Below are positions 25,823 through 29,270 of a stretch of 29,270 nt of DNA, in pieces. The number at the start of each line of letters is the position of its first letter. Within the stretch, counting starts at the first letter, position 1. The notes beneath the pieces are model-generated. The model was not told the DNA's origin. It worked only from the letters and a program-made list of their open reading frames with translations, and made no database searches. The position numbers and the translations under genes are program-made. The DNA is from a virus, in the IMG/VR virus record IMGVR_UViG_3300021414_000010, positions 1 through 29,270 of that record. One strand, 5' to 3'.

Positions 25823-27861
25823 TGGCGCACATCCCTATAAGCCCTGGTGTCTCGCGTGTCCTTCCTGAAACGGGTCAGAACCGCGTTATCACGCTCGACA
25901 CGTCGGCCAGCGACAGAGCAGCTCAGCAGACCGGTGAAGCCCTGCAGCGTGTCGGGCTCACTGTGCTGGACCAGACTGGGCGCGAGAATGATGCGCTTGC
26001 CAAGGTCAAGGCCAGCAACGCTTTGCTCGACCACGAGACAGCTATTCGTGGAATCAACAGGGATTTGGCTGAGCAGGTGGCGACCGGGAAACTCAGCTAT
26101 GACCAGCTCGACGACACCTACAATGCGGCTGTCTCCAAGCTCGACCCGGTCGCTACGCAAGGGCTCGATCCAACAATGGCGGCGCAGGTGCAGCAATCAG
26201 CCAAGCGCTTCCAGAATCAAGGATTCGAGAACCTGCAGCCCATCAAGATCGCTGCTCGTAAGGATGCTGCTGCCGCTGACCTGTCCTCGCGCATGGATGT
26301 GCTGGGCAAGGACGCCGCGATGCCGGGCGCCAATATTGAGCAGATCAATGCCCGTCTCGACGGCGAAGAGCTTGATGTTGCCGGCCACCTGGCATACGGG
26401 GAGCAGTGGCAAAACCGCAAGCAGCAATTCAAGGACAACAACTGGGCAACGCACGCAACGCAAAGGGTCATCGAGTCCCGCGACAACCTCGGCACGCTCC
26501 AGAAGGTTCAGCACGATCTCACCGCCGAAGATGGGTATTACGCGAACAAGCTGGATCCGGACAAGCGCAATCAGCTGCTCAACACCATCACTGGGCGGAT
26601 CTACCAAATTCAGGAGCACAACGAGCGGCAGGCCGAGATTCGTGAGAACAAAGCCGAACGCGCCTTGCTGCAGATGGACCGGCAAGCGGCTTCTGGCATA
26701 CCGCCGACTCCGGCCGATCAGCAGCGCTGGCAATCGTTGGTGGCCGGCACCTCGGCCGCTGGTGAATTCAAAGACCGCATCAACCAGATGAACGAAGTGC
26801 AAGGCGTGCTCCGTCAGCCTATCGAGGCGCAGCAGCAGTACGTTGAGCAGAAGCGGCAGCAGATGATTACCAACGGTGGCAGCGTTGCCGAGCAAGCCAA
26901 CCTTGCCAGGTTGCAGAGCGCGATCGACAACAACGTCAAGCTGATGAAGACGGACCCATTGTCGTTTTCGGCGCAGCGCACTGGAGCTGATGTTGAGCCG
27001 CTGGATTTCGCAGGCATCACCACCCCAGAGGGCCGTAAAGCATTGGGCGATCAGATCGCCGCGCGGTTTGACGTGGTCAAGGCGGTCCAGAAGAAGTATG
27101 GCCCGGAGGTGTCTCGCGTGCCTTTCAAGACGCAGGAACTCGAGGCGATCAAAGCCGTTTATGAGCGCGCTGATGATGCGACCAAGCTGGGCCTGCTCTC
27201 TGTCGTGGGCGGCGGTGCTCCGACTGGCGCTGATGCCGCTGCTGCGATCAAGGCGATTGCACCCGAACAACCTTTGACGCTGCTCGCCGGCATGGCGCAG
27301 TTCAAGGGGCTGAAAGCGGCGGACGGTACCGACCTGGCTAAAACCCTGATGACCGGCGGCAAGATCCTCAAAGACAAGTCTGTTGCCATACCCGAAGACA
27401 ACCTCATGCAGGCTGAGTTTGAGCGGCAGGTTGGCACTGCCATGCCCGCCGGTACACCTCAGCGGGAGCAGGCATACCAAGGCTTCAAGGCTGCATATGT
27501 TGGTCTGGCCGAAGCAACAGGCAAGCGCTACGACCCTGCCGACAAGGCGTTGAACACCGACCTAGCCACCAAGGCAGTCGACCTGGTTACTGGCGGTGTC
27601 GCCCAGCGCGGGGGCGGGCTGTTTGGCGGAGAGCGGTACAAGGTGATCAAGCCCTACGGCATGGCCGATGCTGACTTTGGCAAGGCGCTGGACACCCAAC
27701 TGTCGGCGGTTGCCGCCAGCTCCAAGCTTCCGCTGGATCAGTTGCACGATATGCCTTTGTCCGCGGTGCCGGGCACTGAGGGTTCGTATTACCTGCTCAA
27801 CGCAGGGCGCGTGCAGCTCGACCCGCATACCAACCAACCAATCGTGGTGAAAGTGAAATGA
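25822..27861 (+). CDS. Internal virion protein B (T7 gp15-like ejection protein)
   Basis: 679 residues, almost entirely helical and charged, with Q- and A-rich stretches (TLDTSASDRAAQQTGEALQR, EYKLDP-type segments, QQQYVEQKRQQMITNGGSVA). No signal peptide or membrane segment. Size, order (after gp14-like, before the giant gene) and composition fit the gp15-like protein that forms the periplasmic tube during DNA ejection. Start overlaps the preceding stop (TGATG) with GGGGGGAACGACTG upstream. Confidence 0.78.
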   Translation: MAHIPISPGVSRVLPETGQNRVITLDTSASDRAAQQTGEALQRVGLTVLDQTGRENDALAKVKASNALLDHETAIRGINRDLAEQVATGKLSYDQLDDTYNAAVSKLDPVATQGLDPTMAAQVQQSAKRFQNQGFENLQPIKIAARKDAAAADLSSRMDVLGKDAAMPGANIEQINARLDGEELDVAGHLAYGEQWQNRKQQFKDNNWATHATQRVIESRDNLGTLQKVQHDLTAEDGYYANKLDPDKRNQLLNTITGRIYQIQEHNERQAEIRENKAERALLQMDRQAASGIPPTPADQQRWQSLVAGTSAAGEFKDRINQMNEVQGVLRQPIEAQQQYVEQKRQQMITNGGSVAEQANLARLQSAIDNNVKLMKTDPLSFSAQRTGADVEPLDFAGITTPEGRKALGDQIAARFDVVKAVQKKYGPEVSRVPFKTQELEAIKAVYERADDATKLGLLSVVGGGAPTGADAAAAIKAIAPEQPLTLLAGMAQFKGLKAADGTDLAKTLMTGGKILKDKSVAIPEDNLMQAEFERQVGTAMPAGTPQREQAYQGFKAAYVGLAEATGKRYDPADKALNTDLATKAVDLVTGGVAQRGGGLFGGERYKVIKPYGMADADFGKALDTQLSAVAASSKLPLDQLHDMPLSAVPGTEGSYYLLNAGRVQLDPHTNQPIVVKVK

Positions 27862-29270
27862 GCTGGCTTGATGGATTGATCGAAGACAACGAAGTCGCCA
27901 GCCAGGACGAACGACTTGACCGTACTGCCGAGCTTCCTGAGCCCGGCTTTTTCCGTGGATCGCTGGATGCGACCGGTCGTGGATTGGTGCGTGGCGTCAT
28001 CGAAGGCGTCGACACTGCGAAGTCGACCCTCGTGCAGGCTGCGGGCGCGAGCCTGGCAACCGATCTTGGAATCGGTGCGTCGTACACCGGAAACGCCGAT
28101 GACCAGATTGGACGTGTGAATGCAGATACGGCCAAGGCGGCTGGCGATATCGCGGCGCACACTCGGCAGGCTGAAAGCCTGTTGCAGGTCGACCCGACAA
28201 CTACCGGTATGGCAGGACAGATCCTCAGCGAGGCCGCGGCCGTCCTACCGCGAACCATTGCCGGTACGCTGCTGGCCGGCCCGCTCGGCGGCGCTGTTGC
28301 TGCGGGCGCCCCTGCTGGCTTCGCTGGCAAACAGGTGGCCCAAGCTCAAGGCGTCGACGAGAACACTGCCGTGCTCAAAGGTGGCATTGATGCGTTAACA
28401 ACGGGTGCTGGGGTGTTTCTTCCTGCTGCGCGCATCGTCGGCCCGGTCCTCGGTGACGCTGCCTTGGCTGTAGGAGCGAACGTTGGCCTCGGCGCCGCTG
28501 GCCGTGGTGCCACTGGCGCCTTGCTCGAACGCAACGGTTACACCGCACAGGCTGCCCAGTACAAGGCTTTCGACAAAACAGCGCTGCTGACTGACGCGGT
28601 GCTGGGCGCTGCCTTCTTTGGCGTCGGTCGCCTGTCCGGCGGCGCCCTCCCTACGACTGATCAGGTCGACGCGGCACTGACCGAACGGGCTGCTCAGCAC
28701 GCTGACGTCGACACCGCGCCGGGTGCGCCTGTTGATCCGAGGTCTGCGGCAGCGCACCAGGAAGCGATGACGACGGCTATTGATCAGCTGAACCGGGGCG
28801 AGCCTGTCGCGGTACCGGAAAGCTTGCAGGAGGCTGCGTTTCTGCGCGATCCGTCAGAGCAAGTGCCTGTCGTGGTGTCTGCTGCGAAAGCCGAGCTGTC
28901 CCGGGTAGAGTCGGGCGAATTCGCGGCTCGTGTTGGCCGCAAATCCGAATACACGCCAGAGGGAACCCCGGTGTTTCGCGACGGCACGGCGTACCCGATG
29001 GCCGACGCAATGCGGTTCTTTGACGAGCATGTAAAGGGGATTGAGCCCAAAAGCGCGGCGAGGGTGCCGGATGTGCTGTTTCAGATTGGTCGCGTTGATG
29101 ATGCAACCGCGCAGGGATTGCACGACTACCTTCCAGGGTTCCACGAAGGTCTGCGCGAGGCACGCATCAGCGGTCGATCAATCAAGCACATTCAGGACAG
29201 TCGCCCCGGCATTGTGCGTGAAGTTCTGGAGCGCCTTCAGCGGGGCGTTCTGACACCAGATGAAGTTTTG
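27858..29270 (+). CDS. Giant internal/polyvalent ejected protein, 5' part only
   Basis: Open from ATG 27858 (ATGA overlap) to the window end, 471 residues seen with no stop. Residues about 110-225 are Ala/Gly-rich and hydrophobic (TIAGTLLAGPLGGAVAAGAP, VGANVGLGAAGRGATGALLE), like membrane-inserting parts of gp16-type ejection proteins. From about 345 it is soluble, and the last 65 residues (SGRSIKHIQDSRPGIVREVL, ERLQRGVLTPDEVL) resemble small phage nuclease-toxin domains of the Barnase/EndoU/colicin-D/RelE-like (PBECR) group found in polyvalent proteins. That match is from memory of the motif and is tentative. Expected role: delivered into the host with the DNA. Confidence 0.7.
   Translation, partial: MSWLDGLIEDNEVASQDERLDRTAELPEPGFFRGSLDATGRGLVRGVIEGVDTAKSTLVQAAGASLATDLGIGASYTGNADDQIGRVNADTAKAAGDIAAHTRQAESLLQVDPTTTGMAGQILSEAAAVLPRTIAGTLLAGPLGGAVAAGAPAGFAGKQVAQAQGVDENTAVLKGGIDALTTGAGVFLPAARIVGPVLGDAALAVGANVGLGAAGRGATGALLERNGYTAQAAQYKAFDKTALLTDAVLGAAFFGVGRLSGGALPTTDQVDAALTERAAQHADVDTAPGAPVDPRSAAAHQEAMTTAIDQLNRGEPVAVPESLQEAAFLRDPSEQVPVVVSAAKAELSRVESGEFAARVGRKSEYTPEGTPVFRDGTAYPMADAMRFFDEHVKGIEPKSAARVPDVLFQIGRVDDATAQGLHDYLPGFHEGLREARISGRSIKHIQDSRPGIVREVLERLQRGVLTPDEVL

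Noticed and set aside
26197-27480. 427-residue minus-strand frame
   Set aside because: Antisense to the gp15-like gene, leucine/arginine-rich without domains or ribosome site.
1-29270. CRISPR array, insertion sequence, rRNA, known toxin-antitoxin or restriction genes
   Set aside because: No regularly spaced long repeats, transposase motifs or matching gene families were seen in the window.

Overview
The window is the left end (attL side) of a temperate podovirus-like prophage in a Pseudomonas-type chromosome. The host part (1-690) is a stable-RNA promoter followed by tRNA-Arg(TCT), tRNA-His(GTG) and tRNA-Leu(TAG). The phage integrase starts 163 bases after tRNA-Leu and reads away from it, the usual layout of a P4-type integrase that uses a tRNA 3' end as attB. 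A Pseudomonas host is inferred from the high G+C codon use, the DUF1654 gene and the general look of the proteins. Species cannot be told from the sequence.

Layout: (i) 665-2080, attachment region with two sets of 10-bp repeats, and int (+). (ii) 2050-9579, a leftward early operon of 15 mostly overlapping genes: AlpA-like regulator, tiny membrane protein, Ea22-like protein, unknowns, DEDDh exonuclease, an FtsK-gamma-domain protein, YqaJ-type exonuclease, RecT annealing protein and small unknowns. (iii) 9580-11084, the control region: leftward promoter with three 15-bp operators, a leader carrying an rrn-type boxA, a DUF1654 gene under a perfect LexA box, a cleavable CI repressor, and right operators. 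(iv) 11085-14326, a rightward early operon: Cro, CII, a DUF1376/DnaT replication initiator with internal 11-bp iterons (probable origin), a lambda-P-like helicase loader overlapping it by 182 bp, RusA resolvase and small genes. (v) 14438-15915, lysis: two holin-type membrane proteins, SAR endolysin, Rz and nested Rz1. (vi) 15989-29270, virion genes: portal, scaffold, major capsid, probable decoration protein, tail tubular proteins A and B, two GNAT acetyltransferases, a cupin-like protein, internal virion proteins, and the start of a giant ejected/polyvalent protein cut by the right edge. No terminase is seen.

How it works together (inference): CI and Cro have almost the same recognition helix and should compete for one family of CTGC-N7-GCAG operators. 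DNA damage can act twice, by RecA-stimulated CI self-cleavage and by LexA release of the DUF1654 gene. The leftward transcript carries boxA and crosses at least two intrinsic terminators, so processive antitermination is likely. Replication would start at iterons inside the initiator gene. A 19-nt hairpin repeat recurs three times at gene ends in the late region and has no assigned role.
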